A stretch of 64,000 nt of DNA from the NCBI GenBank assembly GCA_010909165.1, contig VJWM01000025.1, forward strand, positions 434,001 to 498,000. Reading direction: 5' to 3'. Shown here piece after piece: positions 1 to 10,570 of this stretch (its first letter is position 1; every line of letters starts with the position of its first letter). Source of the DNA: Anthoceros angustus. Its lineage: Eukaryota > Streptophyta > Anthocerotopsida > Anthocerotales > Anthocerotaceae. A model generated the notes under the pieces. It had not been told where the DNA came from and did no database searches. It saw only the letters and a program-made list of their open reading frames with translations. Position numbers and translations under genes: made by a program.

Positions 1-652
1 CACTTGTTGTGGGCGGTTCGGCTTTGGTCGGTTTTATTTCGGTTTTGATCGATCCCCCTCGCTCAATGCATCCAAAAGAAATCAATATATCCGCCCCCCT
101 AATTGACATCTTTACAATCTCCTCATAACCCAGCAAGATCAAAATCTGCTATATAATGAAAACAATTTCAATGAGATTTTTTTGGGGGCACTGGAGCCAT
201 TATATGCCATAATACGTTTCTTATGTGAAATTATTAATCCAATTAAATTATAAATAAAATATACATTTAATATCATCAAAAGGAGACAATATACATGACA
301 CAGTACGCAGCCAAGCCCAAGCATCAGCAGCAGTCAAGTTGCAAGTTGCAAGACTCATCCTTGTTGCCCCAAATGCATATGTAAAGACTTTGGAATACTA
401 AAGTGAAACTCAAGATAGCATTAAGGAACCATGCACCACCTAATGAAGAGTCAGACATTATCTAGCTGTAATTTCCATAATGATCTAAGGAGTACCCACT
501 TGATATAAAAGGTTCACTTAGGTGATCAAAAGTATCTCACTTGTTCTTAAGAATCCGTGTATTTATTTGTGTACATAAATATGATGTAACTCATCTAGCT
601 TGCCGATATCCGATGGCCCTCATCCTCAGAACCGGAAGCACATAACTTCCTT

Positions 653-930
653 GCGGACATAGTGCTGATAAATCCTAATCATTGCGGATATAGTACTGAT
701 AAACCCTAGTCAGTATCGCACGGCTCTCATCTATGCCACATGATTCATGGTTTTCGCCCTAATCAGTATTGCACGGTTCTCATATGTTCGGCATGGTTCA
801 TGGTTTCCGCCTTAATCAGTATCGCACGATTCTCATCTATGCCACACGATTCCCCATTTTTGCACCCTACTTGTGAGCTATCTCCATATGCCCCATTTTT
901 GCACCCTACGTGTGAGCCATCTCCATATGC
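653..930. repeat. Short tandem direct repeats
   Basis: The motif cagtatcgcacg with an attached tctcatctatgcc occurs at about 711, 764 and 819 (period 53-55 bp, a few substitutions). A second unit beginning ccccatttttgcaccctac occurs at 852 and 891 (period 39 bp). A shorter pair around tagtactgataaa lies at about 660 and 690. No coding meaning is evident. The rest of 1-1315 shows nothing I can support; 1050-1250 is GC-rich 3' flank of the giant gene. Confidence 0.7.
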
Positions 931-1315
931 AAAGAAAGAGGGGAAGAAGAATATGAATGATTTGGCAGAACAATGTAGGCTTTGCCTCCCATTTGGTACC
1001 TGAACCAACCTAAGGATACGTAATCGGGAAGAGTTCTCTACCGTCTGCAGAGAGCACCTTGCAAAAATGACGTCTTTAGTTTTATATCTTTGGTTGACGG
1101 TGGGGGAGGGATATCGGCTGCGCTCCCGGGGCGAGCATCTAGGAACGGACATCGCACGGTAAGGAACGGCGCGCGATTGGGCGCGCACGGTTGACGGGGG
1201 GATGGACGTCCCGTTCCGTCCGACAACCGCAAGGGGTTGTGCTCGGTGATGACGTGGCCTTATAGGCTGTACCCGCAGCCTTAATGCGCATCGGGTATCG
1301 ATGGGAAAGAGGTAG

Positions 1316-4300
1316 TTATGCGGCAGAAAAGCTGGGCATGTGAGTGGTACCTACGGCAGGCAACTCTTGCGAACTGGAAGCTTTCAACACATTTTCTGGT
1401 GCAGGATCGTCTTCTTCTTCGCTTTCGGTCTCTGCTAAGTAGTCGATGTTGAACTCGGGACCATCGCCTTCTGGCATTTCCGGTCCGCATCTGTAGTTTT
1501 CGTACCATATCTCAAGACCGCTGTTATCTTTCTCAGTTTTGGCGTCCAAGATCTCGAAGGCATCCAGTAGGAAAAGCCGCCTATCTTCCTCTTTTTTTGT
1601 TTCCGAGTGCCGGGCTCTGTCAGCAAGTCGGAGTCCAGCGTGCCTGGCTTCCCATGCTATTCTGTGTCGCCTTCGATCGACATCCAGCAGTATTTCAGCA
1701 TGCTTTTGCCGAATTTGTTGTCTTTTTGCGCGCAGTTTAACCTCCTTTGCTGCGAGAGTGTTGTCAGTAAGAATTCGCAATGCAGCTCTCCTTTTGGTGG
1801 CGTTCAGATTATCGCAGGCCTCACTGTGACCTGCAAGTGCTTGCACTTCTCTTTCACTCTCGAGAAAAATCTGTCTTCTTCTCATTCGTTCAGCAGCGGA
1901 TTTTGCATCTAAGAACGAGCTGAAGGCATGGTTGTCTGCTTCGAGCTCCCATTCTGTGGTCTTGTTTAGATATCCAGTTCTTGCATGCAACAACCGTCGT
2001 TTAGCTTCCCTGTCAGCAAGTGCTGCCCGCCTCTTTTGCCTTTGCCTCAATCTGTCGTTGCACAGACGAGTTTCTAGATACGGATCCGCGGGCTCAGGCT
2101 TGTCGATCAGTTTTCTCTCCTTTTGCCTGACCAACTCTCGCTTTCTGCAAAGCGTTGCTTGCTTTATCCTTTCAATGGATCTCTGTAGCTCCTCTTCTTG
2201 CAAGGCTTTGGCTTCTGTTGCTCTCTCGTCGTCACCTCCTTGCGCCTTCGCTCCGTCATCTTGTTTCTGCTCATCCGGCTTGTCAGATTGGCTGACCAGC
2301 TCTTGGGGAGCAGGAGTATGAGTAGAAGATCCAACCAAACACACCTGCTCTTGGGGTGGATCATGCAAGACAGATTCCTTCTGCTCCTCAGGACTAGGAA
2401 GCTTTGTTTGTTGTGCATCCATTGGGCTATTAGGTCGCACGATGTTTTCTGGTCCTGCTAGGCCCGTTGAATCTATTTCTGTTTGACCTTTTGCTTTGCA
2501 GCTTTGTAACCTTGTCTTCATGCGTTTCAAGCCCTTCCGGATGTATTGACAGTCTGTAGGGCAACAGTGTGATGTGATAGCTGTCACTCTCCTTTTACAC
2601 TTGCCCTCCACAAGGCTTGAAGCTGGCTTAGGCTCAGGCCCTGGACTGCTGGTGATGGCTGAAGTGTTTTGTGGTGTGGGGGTTTTCTCTGTAGATGTGA
2701 TCCCACCAGTGTCCATGGGAGCTTCCGCGCTTGCTACAATATTGTCATTCTCGCTCTTGAATCTGAAAGCCTCCAACTCAGGTTCATTTCCTACTTGTCT
2801 TTCCTCGTCGGCCGATCTACTTTCCCCTTGCTCCTGGGCGCCATTAATGAAAGACGTTGTTCCACTCTTGTCAGTGGAATCCTCGTTGGAGGATCCGATT
2901 CTCTCTTGCTCCTGGCTCCCAGTGACGGACGTTCTTCTACTCTTGTTTATGGAGTTTGGGTCATCTAAGGCCACGAGAACAAAGCGTGAACGTGAGGTGA
3001 TTGTCTCCTTGGAATCATCCGCCCCAACGTCTTCAGTTGTAGTCACGGATGCTCTAGCAATCATAATTTCATTGTCTTGAAGAGCAAAGCTGTTCTTCTG
3101 CGTTGGGGCATTCTGCTGTTCATCTTTTTCCGCACCACCAGCTTGCGTGCCTTCCAAATGACCTTTCAGGATCACAGGCAGGCAACAGCTGGATAGTTTG
3201 GGTACATGAAATGACCGACGGGGGCGCTTTGGCCCGTCTTCAAGGCTTTGTAATGAAGATTCCCTCGGGCCATCCCCGTGGCTGGAGACTGTGCCAATAC
3301 CTGCCATGACTGCTCCTGGGGCTACTTCCTCGGTCCCTGCTCCTGGGTCTACTTCCTGGGTCCCTGATGTCATAAATGGCCCTTGAACCTGACTTGCACC
3401 AATATTTGTATAGAGCATCTCAGGTGTTGTTGTGACTTTGGTGAGTTCAGTCTCAGATAGGTTAGACCCCATCTGGTTGTCATGCATAGAAATGTCGTTC
3501 GTACTCATGTATGCTTTTCTCGTAAACGGGTTACAACATGCTCCTCTATCATCTTTGTGAGTTCGAGGCACGTCTGCTACTAGACTTGGAACCGGTGTGT
3601 CTAACGCGTTCGACACAGCAGCCGTCTCACCACCGCTTTGGTTTGGTGGCCCAGTGGATGCCAAACTAGGTTGTGGATCAGGTTGTGCATCTCCTTCCTG
3701 ACCACCTTCAGCCTCTTTCGTACTCCTGGGTGCCTTTCTTGTGGGGGGGTTGCAGCATGCTCCTCCATCATCTTTGTGAGTTCTAGACACTCGTGCTCCT
3801 GGACTTGCAGCCTGTGTGTCCAATGCGTTTGACACAAAAGCTGTCTCAACACTGCCTTGGTTTGTTGGCCCAATGGATGACAAACCATGAACTGGATCAG
3901 GCTGTGCATCTCCTTCCGGATCCTGACCAACCTCACCCTCTTTCGTACTCCTGGGTGCTTTTCTTGTAAAAGGGTTGCAGGATGCTCCTGTATCGATATC
4001 ATCTTTCGGAGTTCCAGACACATCTACTACTGGACTTGCAGCCTGTATGTCCAACGCGTTTGACACGACAACTGTCTCAACATTGCCTTGATTTGCTGGT
4101 CTAGAGGATGGCAAACTATGAAGGGGATCAGGCTGTGCATCGCCTTCTTGACCACCTTCAATCTCTCCCGTACTCCCGGGTGCTTTTCTTGTAAAGGGGT
4201 TGCACCATGCTCTTCTATCATCCTTTTGAGTTCCAGGCAAATCTGCTCCTGGACTTGCAGCTTCTGTGTCCAACGCGTTTGACGCATCAGTTATCTCAGC

Positions 4301-7300
4301 ACTGCCTTGGTTTGGTCGTCCAGTCGATGAAAAACTAGGAAGTGGATGAGGTTGTATGTCTCCTTGACTACTTTCAGTCTGTTGTGTACTCCTGTGTGCT
4401 TTTCTCGTAAAGGGGTTGCACCATGCTCCTGTATCATCCATATGAGTTCCAAGCATATCTGCTTCTGGACTTGCAGCCGGTGTGTCCAACGTGGTTGACA
4501 TATCTGCTGATTCAGCTGTCTGAACACTGCCTTGGTTTGGTCGTCCAGTCAATGACAGACTAGGAAGTGGATCAGGTGGTATGTCTCCTTCCTGACTCCT
4601 TATTGTCTCTTTTGTATTCCTAGGTGCTTTTCTCGTAAAGGGGTTGCACCATGCTCCTTTATCATCCTTATGAGTTCCAGGCACATCTTCTTCTGGACTT
4701 GCAGCCGGTGTGTCCAACGCGTTTGACAAAGCAGCTGTCTCAACACCGCCTTGGTTTGGTGGTCTAGTGGATGACAAACTAGGAAGTGGATTAGGTTGTG
4801 CATCTCCTTCCTGACCACCTTCGGTCTGTTTCATACTCTTGGGTGCTTTTCTCGTAAAGGGGTTGCACCATGTTCCTTCATCATCTTTTTGAGTTTCAAG
4901 CACATCTGCTTCTGGACTTGCTGCCAGTGTGTCCAACGCGTTTGAGATGGTAGTTGTCTCAACACTGCCTTGGTTTGGTGCTCCAGTGGATGGCAAACTA
5001 TGAAGTGGATCATGTTGTATGTTTCCTTCTTGACCACTTTCAGTTGCAAAGGCAGATGCAAACATTGGCATCTGATCAGATTGCAAGCTGCTATTGTGAA
5101 CTACGTCTGATGGTTGCCGCAGGTTATGAGAAAGGAATGGTGGAGCAGCATGTTGGCTATGTCTCACGTCTTGGTTTTTTTGCCACCTGCTACTATGTTG
5201 ATCGCTATCACTCACCTCAGAAGCTGGCAGGTTTGACGTGTATGCACTTGATTCACTTGATTCGCTTGCCAAAAATGTTCTCTCCCCTTCCTTTGTCATT
5301 CTAGGTGCGGTCTCAAAATTTCCACTCTCACTGGATTGATGCTCACGTATGTTGGAAACAATTTGGTTGTCATGCACACAAATGTCCTTTATTGTTGTCC
5401 TGTGGTCTCTTGTCATGGGAAAGCAACAGACCTCTTTGTTGACCTCATGGTGTTGTCGTTCCCCACTCAAAACAGCAAATGCCTGTGTATTGGCAGGGAA
5501 TGCGTCCACAGCACCGTCAGTTGCCTTCATTATTGCAAAGTCTGGGATTGATGGTCCTGTGGATGCTAGAGTGGTAGCCTCATCTCGCCTTGCTGCTTCT
5601 CTCGTATCACCTTCCTTAGTCAGAGCTCTATCTTCTCCTCTTGCTGAGGGATAGCAGCATGATGCTTTTGCGCTAACTTCACTGGGCTCCGGATGTCCAA
5701 GGATCGGAACACATGCAGCTGTTGATAGTGTTCTTCTGGTGGACGCAGGTGTGCTTGTGCTAAGAACCTTGTCATCTTTGTCAATCTGCTCATTCTTGGT
5801 TTCTTGTATGCTACTAGCTAGCATGATGCTTTTACCTTGTGTTGGTTCTCCTTCTGTTGCTTCCCTTTCATTTGCCTGTACGCCAGCTTGGAAAGAGCTT
5901 GGTAAGCTGGCAGTGTCAAGTGCACTTGAAGCTCTTGAGGTTAAGGCTGCTGCTGGTTCTGTTGTCTGAATGTTGTCTCCAGTTGGGTCTACCCTAGTCA
6001 TTTCTCCTAGAGGTGCAGAGAGGTGCTGAATCTGTATTCCATCTGTATCTGCGGAAATTGGGTTGCCATCAGATTTGGTTTGCATAGCTCCGGGGAGCAA
6101 AGTCTGAGGTACCTTTTTGTTCACAAGAGCTCCCGAGAAAATGGTCGTGGATTCCCTCGTCTTACTAGAATCACTCATGTCTTGATCTTTAAGTGCATAA
6201 ACAGATGTTTTGTGGTCTTCGAGAAGAACACCGTGTGGTTCAAAGAGTACACTCTGTGGAAGTTTGACAGCTGTATTTGTTGTTGGTTGTGGTGTGGGTG
6301 CGATTTCTGTTGTTGAGCTTCCTCTTCCGTTGAGTTCAAATATGCTTTCAATCATAGCTCCTGAGTTGTCCTCCAAATCCATGAATATAAAACCTTGCAA
6401 GTTGTCATGCTTATATGTGTCTTGCACTGTCGTCATTGATATTCCTGTTATTTGAGAAGCATCAGCCAATTCTGCCTTATCAGCACATGGGTCACTTATA
6501 CCATCGCATTCACGCATCTTCGCTTGGCCTCCATTAGAAACTGAACTTGATGCATCCTCAGGAATAATTGGACCTAAAATGCTCTTAGTTGTCGCTTCAA
6601 TTGATTTCTGTTGCTCCAATTGATTTTGTATGGGTAGCTCACGTTCTTTAATAAGCTGAGCTTGAGGGGGCTGTATAGACATGACAAGAGCTGAATTAAG
6701 GGTGTCTAGAGCTCCATCACCAACTGCCATATTATCTAGTATTAATGTGCTAGAAGGCCGAGCTCGACTAGCATTTGCTTCATTGATACTTGGTTTGTCC
6801 AGCATTTGCTCAATCTCTGGCTGTTGGTCATACGGGATTGGTATGTCACTGGAAGTCCTATTGATGGTGTCCCCTTGAATGCTCTTAGAAATCTTCTCCA
6901 CAAAGCAGAAGGGACAGGGTCCTGGAACTTGACATAAACTTGTGTCTCCCTTCTTGTCTTCGCATGGTTCAGCAATGCCATCCTTACTCTCTTTGGACGC
7001 CGTTCCAACACCATCCCCCTGCTCAAAAGGGGCAACCTCGTTATGTCTTTTCTCTGCACATGCAAAGTCTTGACTTTTAATTTCATTAGATGTCAAGTTC
7101 TCTGTGCTCGTATGTGGACTCCCGGTTCCTTGTTCTTGTGAGACGTTAGTCGTCAACACCTGGCATGTAGTTTGTTCTCCCTGATGGTCTTTGCTTAGTT
7201 TGGCTATCTCAATATTGCCAGCTCTTGAAGGCGAGGCCTCGCCAAGCAGATCGCCTTCATGGACCTTTAGCTCAACACTATCAACCTCGTCATGCCTTTG

Positions 7301-10300
7301 CTGTGCCAAGTGGATAGCACAATTTTGACTTGTGGGTTCATCTTGTGCCACGTGTGTTGTGCTCGTAGGACTCTCGTCAATTTTTGTGTGTCGTCCATTC
7401 GAAACTTGTGAGCCCGACACTTGATCCTCAGTTTGGTCTTCTTGTGTGAATTCTAATATGTCTTGTTCATCAATGTTTTCTGCTGAATGTAAGCTTGTAC
7501 CGATCTCTGCTGGCACCTCCTTTTTCCCGACACTCGCCAACTCCTCATTCTTCTCTAGAGCCAAGTTGATAGGATTTAGACTAGTGGGTTCATCAAAAGA
7601 CAGGTGTGGACTCCTTAGTATAGGAAGACTCTCTGGAATACCGCTCTGTTTTTGCGGAAAGCTTTTGGTCATTCTATCCCTTGATGGTGAAGCAAACATG
7701 GACACGCTTTTGGATATATCTTCATGTGGTGAAGGTGTTGTTGGCTCTGATGGTGGGGGTATGGCTATTTCAAGGACTTGTGTGTCCTGTATAGACTTCT
7801 TCTCGTAAGAAGGTGGCTTCGCCATTGCTACTAAAACGAAGTGTGATGTTAGCACGCTGTCAACCATATCTGTGGACGTAGTTGCTTCTGCTATAATTTT
7901 GTTAGCTCCTTCGACCTCAAGAGGCAATTTTGTGTCTCCTGAATCAAATGCCGTGGTTGAAGTTGAAGCTCTGGCAATCATATCATCCTTGGCGTCGTCA
8001 ATTGCGGCGTCGTTTCTGTCCTCGACGGGCGTCTCCTGTTCGTGTTGATTGAGTACAATTTGATTAGAGATTGTGTCGTGAGATGGTGAATCTGACCTCT
8101 GATTGTCCGTGGCCAAAGATGATCTTGAGTGGAGGTCTTCCCCAACAGTTTGAGGGTCCATTTGCTGAGCAGGCCCTACCGCTCCTGACGACTGTTCTCT
8201 TTGGTGGTTAGTGAGCCCGTCTGGGATCTCATTGCCACCAAAATCAAATTGCTTGGCTTCATACACTTGTGGTATGATGTCTCTGGTCGGTTGATGATCA
8301 TGATCACTCCCCCTTTCTTGCTGGGTACCAATTAATTCACCATCGTAGCCAGGCGGTGTGGTGTCTTTGGTGGCTTGATGATCACTCCCTCTTATTTCTT
8401 GGCTATTTAGCTCGCCCGTGTGGCCAGCTTGTTGAGGAGTGCCAGAGGCGGCCTGGGTAATACTTTGTCTCCCAGTCTTGTAGAAGGAGCTACTCACTTT
8501 AAGCAGACCAGCCTCAGTGATGGATAGGCCTGAGATAGAGAAACGTGATTGCGTTCCCTTACTATCAAGTTCAAGAATAGGCATGGGTACTGGACTGGTG
8601 CCTGTTTTGCTTTCCCCGGCTTGGTGAGCTCCGAAGGATATCTGGACAATCTCGTCCAGGTTCACGTTGTCACTCTTCTTCTGGTCACTCTTTCCGTGGT
8701 CTCTGCTTGGCGGTTTCTGCAACAGCTTATGGAGAGGAGAAGCCTCTAAAACTGCTCTCCCAGCTTCAAAGCTACCTTGAGGAACGGGTTTCTCATTGTC
8801 ATTGACCGCACGAACTGAGGTTTCTAATGACTTGGCAGGTAGTACGGGCCTTATCTGCGTGCTAGAACGGATGGTCCTGCTTTCTTGAGATGAGCCAGCA
8901 TTCTGCCTTGGCACCGTGCTGCTGATTTCAAGCTCATGCAGATTGGACACTATAGCTGCAGGCTGCTTCTCATGTTCTTCATCTATAGCTGTGTTATAAC
9001 TTGCTTGTTCCAAAGTTTTGCACCCTGAGTATACAACGCGCATACCACTATGGAAGGCCATGGTAACAAGGTGTCCGCGAGATTCCATCTTCTCAACTAA
9101 TAGTGCGTCTGTCCTTGCGGCAATGGCAGGTTCAGCACCCTGATGCGTCGCAGTGTGACAAGTTAGTTGCCCAGTTACACAAGACTCACTCGTCTCTCCT
9201 AAGCCTGTTGACAAGAAATGCTCCTGCATCTTAGAATCCACAGATTCCACCTTGGCTTTGTCACGCTGGTTACTTTTGTTAAGGGTAACGTTTGATAACC
9301 CTTTAGTAGTTGCTTCTTGGAGGTCATTTATTGCTTGGGGCACTCTGGTTGCAAAAAGGTGCTTGCGATGACTTGTGTCCATGGTAGAAGCTATTTGCTC
9401 TGTGTCAAGATGCACGTCCTGATGGTTCATGTCTTGTGTGCTTGCATTACTGGACGAGGACTTGAATAACTGTGAATCGAGGTATGTGGATCCTTCTGTT
9501 TTGGGAAATTTAGAGGGAAGAGCATCCCTGGGACTTTTCCCGCCATGAGATCTCTCCCTCATGATCCCTCTTGACAAAGTGGGCTCAGTGGATGATATCT
9601 TGCGCATGCCACCCATTGTTTCTCTCTGGGCTGCTGTGTGCCGTGAACGATCCTGGCCTCCTTGCAAGTCAACACTGCGGCCTGCTTGACTTGTGCCATG
9701 GGGACTATCTACCTCAGACTTTAAAGATATCTTTCTACCATCCGATGAAAGTCTAGAGCTATCGGGATACAAACTTGGCAACATGGTCCCGGATGTTGAA
9801 GGTAAAGAGGTTCTTTTTCTTCTTTGATGGCCCTCTGTAGTTGAATGATCTCTATTGGATTGACGTGGTTCGGCTTGTGTTTCCTGAACTAATCCGTCCT
9901 CAAGCTCCGTGTCCTTCATGTTCTTTGGTTTTGGCACGACAATGAGGTATGTCTTCTTTTTGGCGGCATCCTTGTATGGTTGACCTTGTGAAGATCTGGA
10001 ACAGGGTGCATCAGTAATTATTCCCTGTTCTGCAACCTTCGTTTTTGACGGTGTGAGGTGTGTGACTCGTGATTCTGTTTCTCCAATTTCTTGACGATCT
10101 TGTTCCTCCCGTTGCATCCCACTCTCCTCTTTCTTCTGGAGCCGTGTATCTTGGGCTGAGATGGCCCTGGTCCCGGTTATTGTAGTATTAGTTGTGGCAA
10201 ACAATGTCATGGTTGAGGCGCTATGATGTGATGCTTCCTCCGAACATTGTATCCCACTAGTTCCTGTGTGATGTTGCACCGCCAAATCCTCTGTTCCTAT

Positions 10301-10570
10301 TTGGGATGTCCTTCTCAGACTAACGTAGCCTTCTGCGGCATGGACGTCTTTCCTAGTAACCTCAGCTACCTCAGTGTTGCGTGAAGTATGAGCATCCTCC
10401 TGAAGCTTGGACAACATATTTTGGATCATGTTGATCTCAAAGTGGTTGTGCACTGGTGAGCTGGCGTTTCGTGGTGATGTCACAGTGCTTGTAATGTCAA
10501 GCTCAAAATCCATCTCAACAAATCCTACTCCAGTGCACTCCCCTGGAGCATCTTCTGCGGCGTCTCCCAT
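1316..10570 (-). CDS. Giant intronless ORF, 3,084 aa, unrecognised repeat-containing protein
   Basis: A single uninterrupted reading frame of 9.2 kb runs from ATG at 10570 to TAA at 1316. I do not recognise the family. Most of it is low-hydrophobicity, rich in S, T, E, Q, D and P, and probably disordered. About residues 1,850-2,360 hold seven tandem copies of a 72-75 aa unit, each with a Cys-Asn-Pro-Phe-Thr-Arg-Lys core. Outside the array there are dispersed Cys-Cys-x-Pro sites (CCYP, CCFP, CCLP). A block IARAS...FVLVA occurs twice, near + positions 7820-7980 and 2960-3060. About residues 2,790-3,020 are strongly charged (K/R/E) and helical-looking, so probably coiled coil, followed by an acidic tail. 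No signal peptide, membrane span or catalytic motif is visible. Such an open frame cannot be chance. A cytoskeletal or flagellar scaffold role is only a guess prompted by the flagellar gene nearby. Confidence 0.8.
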   Translation of the reverse strand: MGDAAEDAPGECTGVGFVEMDFELDITSTVTSPRNASSPVHNHFEINMIQNMLSKLQEDAHTSRNTEVAEVTRKDVHAAEGYVSLRRTSQIGTEDLAVQHHTGTSGIQCSEEASHHSASTMTLFATTNTTITGTRAISAQDTRLQKKEESGMQREEQDRQEIGETESRVTHLTPSKTKVAEQGIITDAPCSRSSQGQPYKDAAKKKTYLIVVPKPKNMKDTELEDGLVQETQAEPRQSNRDHSTTEGHQRRKRTSLPSTSGTMLPSLYPDSSRLSSDGRKISLKSEVDSPHGTSQAGRSVDLQGGQDRSRHTAAQRETMGGMRKISSTEPTLSRGIMRERSHGGKSPRDALPSKFPKTEGSTYLDSQLFKSSSSNASTQDMNHQDVHLDTEQIASTMDTSHRKHLFATRVPQAINDLQEATTKGLSNVTLNKSNQRDKAKVESVDSKMQEHFLSTGLGETSESCVTGQLTCHTATHQGAEPAIAARTDALLVEKMESRGHLVTMAFHSGMRVVYSGCKTLEQASYNTAIDEEHEKQPAAIVSNLHELEISSTVPRQNAGSSQESRTIRSSTQIRPVLPAKSLETSVRAVNDNEKPVPQGSFEAGRAVLEASPLHKLLQKPPSRDHGKSDQKKSDNVNLDEIVQISFGAHQAGESKTGTSPVPMPILELDSKGTQSRFSISGLSITEAGLLKVSSSFYKTGRQSITQAASGTPQQAGHTGELNSQEIRGSDHQATKDTTPPGYDGELIGTQQERGSDHDHQPTRDIIPQVYEAKQFDFGGNEIPDGLTNHQREQSSGAVGPAQQMDPQTVGEDLHSRSSLATDNQRSDSPSHDTISNQIVLNQHEQETPVEDRNDAAIDDAKDDMIARASTSTTAFDSGDTKLPLEVEGANKIIAEATTSTDMVDSVLTSHFVLVAMAKPPSYEKKSIQDTQVLEIAIPPPSEPTTPSPHEDISKSVSMFASPSRDRMTKSFPQKQSGIPESLPILRSPHLSFDEPTSLNPINLALEKNEELASVGKKEVPAEIGTSLHSAENIDEQDILEFTQEDQTEDQVSGSQVSNGRHTKIDESPTSTTHVAQDEPTSQNCAIHLAQQRHDEVDSVELKVHEGDLLGEASPSRAGNIEIAKLSKDHQGEQTTCQVLTTNVSQEQGTGSPHTSTENLTSNEIKSQDFACAEKRHNEVAPFEQGDGVGTASKESKDGIAEPCEDKKGDTSLCQVPGPCPFCFVEKISKSIQGDTINRTSSDIPIPYDQQPEIEQMLDKPSINEANASRARPSSTLILDNMAVGDGALDTLNSALVMSIQPPQAQLIKERELPIQNQLEQQKSIEATTKSILGPIIPEDASSSVSNGGQAKMRECDGISDPCADKAELADASQITGISMTTVQDTYKHDNLQGFIFMDLEDNSGAMIESIFELNGRGSSTTEIAPTPQPTTNTAVKLPQSVLFEPHGVLLEDHKTSVYALKDQDMSDSSKTRESTTIFSGALVNKKVPQTLLPGAMQTKSDGNPISADTDGIQIQHLSAPLGEMTRVDPTGDNIQTTEPAAALTSRASSALDTASLPSSFQAGVQANEREATEGEPTQGKSIMLASSIQETKNEQIDKDDKVLSTSTPASTRRTLSTAACVPILGHPEPSEVSAKASCCYPSARGEDRALTKEGDTREAARRDEATTLASTGPSIPDFAIMKATDGAVDAFPANTQAFAVLSGERQHHEVNKEVCCFPMTRDHRTTIKDICVHDNQIVSNIREHQSSESGNFETAPRMTKEGERTFLASESSESSAYTSNLPASEVSDSDQHSSRWQKNQDVRHSQHAAPPFLSHNLRQPSDVVHNSSLQSDQMPMFASAFATESGQEGNIQHDPLHSLPSTGAPNQGSVETTTISNALDTLAASPEADVLETQKDDEGTWCNPFTRKAPKSMKQTEGGQEGDAQPNPLPSLSSTRPPNQGGVETAALSNALDTPAASPEEDVPGTHKDDKGAWCNPFTRKAPRNTKETIRSQEGDIPPDPLPSLSLTGRPNQGSVQTAESADMSTTLDTPAASPEADMLGTHMDDTGAWCNPFTRKAHRSTQQTESSQGDIQPHPLPSFSSTGRPNQGSAEITDASNALDTEAASPGADLPGTQKDDRRAWCNPFTRKAPGSTGEIEGGQEGDAQPDPLHSLPSSRPANQGNVETVVVSNALDIQAASPVVDVSGTPKDDIDTGASCNPFTRKAPRSTKEGEVGQDPEGDAQPDPVHGLSSIGPTNQGSVETAFVSNALDTQAASPGARVSRTHKDDGGACCNPPTRKAPRSTKEAEGGQEGDAQPDPQPSLASTGPPNQSGGETAAVSNALDTPVPSLVADVPRTHKDDRGACCNPFTRKAYMSTNDISMHDNQMGSNLSETELTKVTTTPEMLYTNIGASQVQGPFMTSGTQEVDPGAGTEEVAPGAVMAGIGTVSSHGDGPRESSLQSLEDGPKRPRRSFHVPKLSSCCLPVILKGHLEGTQAGGAEKDEQQNAPTQKNSFALQDNEIMIARASVTTTEDVGADDSKETITSRSRFVLVALDDPNSINKSRRTSVTGSQEQERIGSSNEDSTDKSGTTSFINGAQEQGESRSADEERQVGNEPELEAFRFKSENDNIVASAEAPMDTGGITSTEKTPTPQNTSAITSSPGPEPKPASSLVEGKCKRRVTAITSHCCPTDCQYIRKGLKRMKTRLQSCKAKGQTEIDSTGLAGPENIVRPNSPMDAQQTKLPSPEEQKESVLHDPPQEQVCLVGSSTHTPAPQELVSQSDKPDEQKQDDGAKAQGGDDERATEAKALQEEELQRSIERIKQATLCRKRELVRQKERKLIDKPEPADPYLETRLCNDRLRQRQKRRAALADREAKRRLLHARTGYLNKTTEWELEADNHAFSSFLDAKSAAERMRRRQIFLESEREVQALAGHSEACDNLNATKRRAALRILTDNTLAAKEVKLRAKRQQIRQKHAEILLDVDRRRHRIAWEARHAGLRLADRARHSETKKEEDRRLFLLDAFEILDAKTEKDNSGLEIWYENYRCGPEMPEGDGPEFNIDYLAETESEEEDDPAPENVLKASSSQELPAVGTTHMPSFSAA
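3500..5045 (-). repeat. Seven-copy coding tandem repeat inside the giant ORF
   Basis: The conserved core (reverse complement of tttctcgtaaaggggttgca) recurs near 3515, 3740, 3960, 4185, 4402, 4627 and 4849, spacing 217-225 nt, always in frame. Each unit reads: Asp-Asp-x-(Gly/Ala)-x-Cys-Asn-Pro-Phe-Thr-Arg-Lys-Ala, a Ser/Thr-Lys linker, Gln-Glu-Gly-Asp, Pro-Asp-Pro-Leu, then Pro-Asn-Gln-Gly and Leu-Asp-Thr-x-Ala-Ala-Ser-Pro. In the copy near 3740 the core Phe is replaced by Pro. Units differ by scattered substitutions and small in-frame length changes. Confidence 0.9.
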
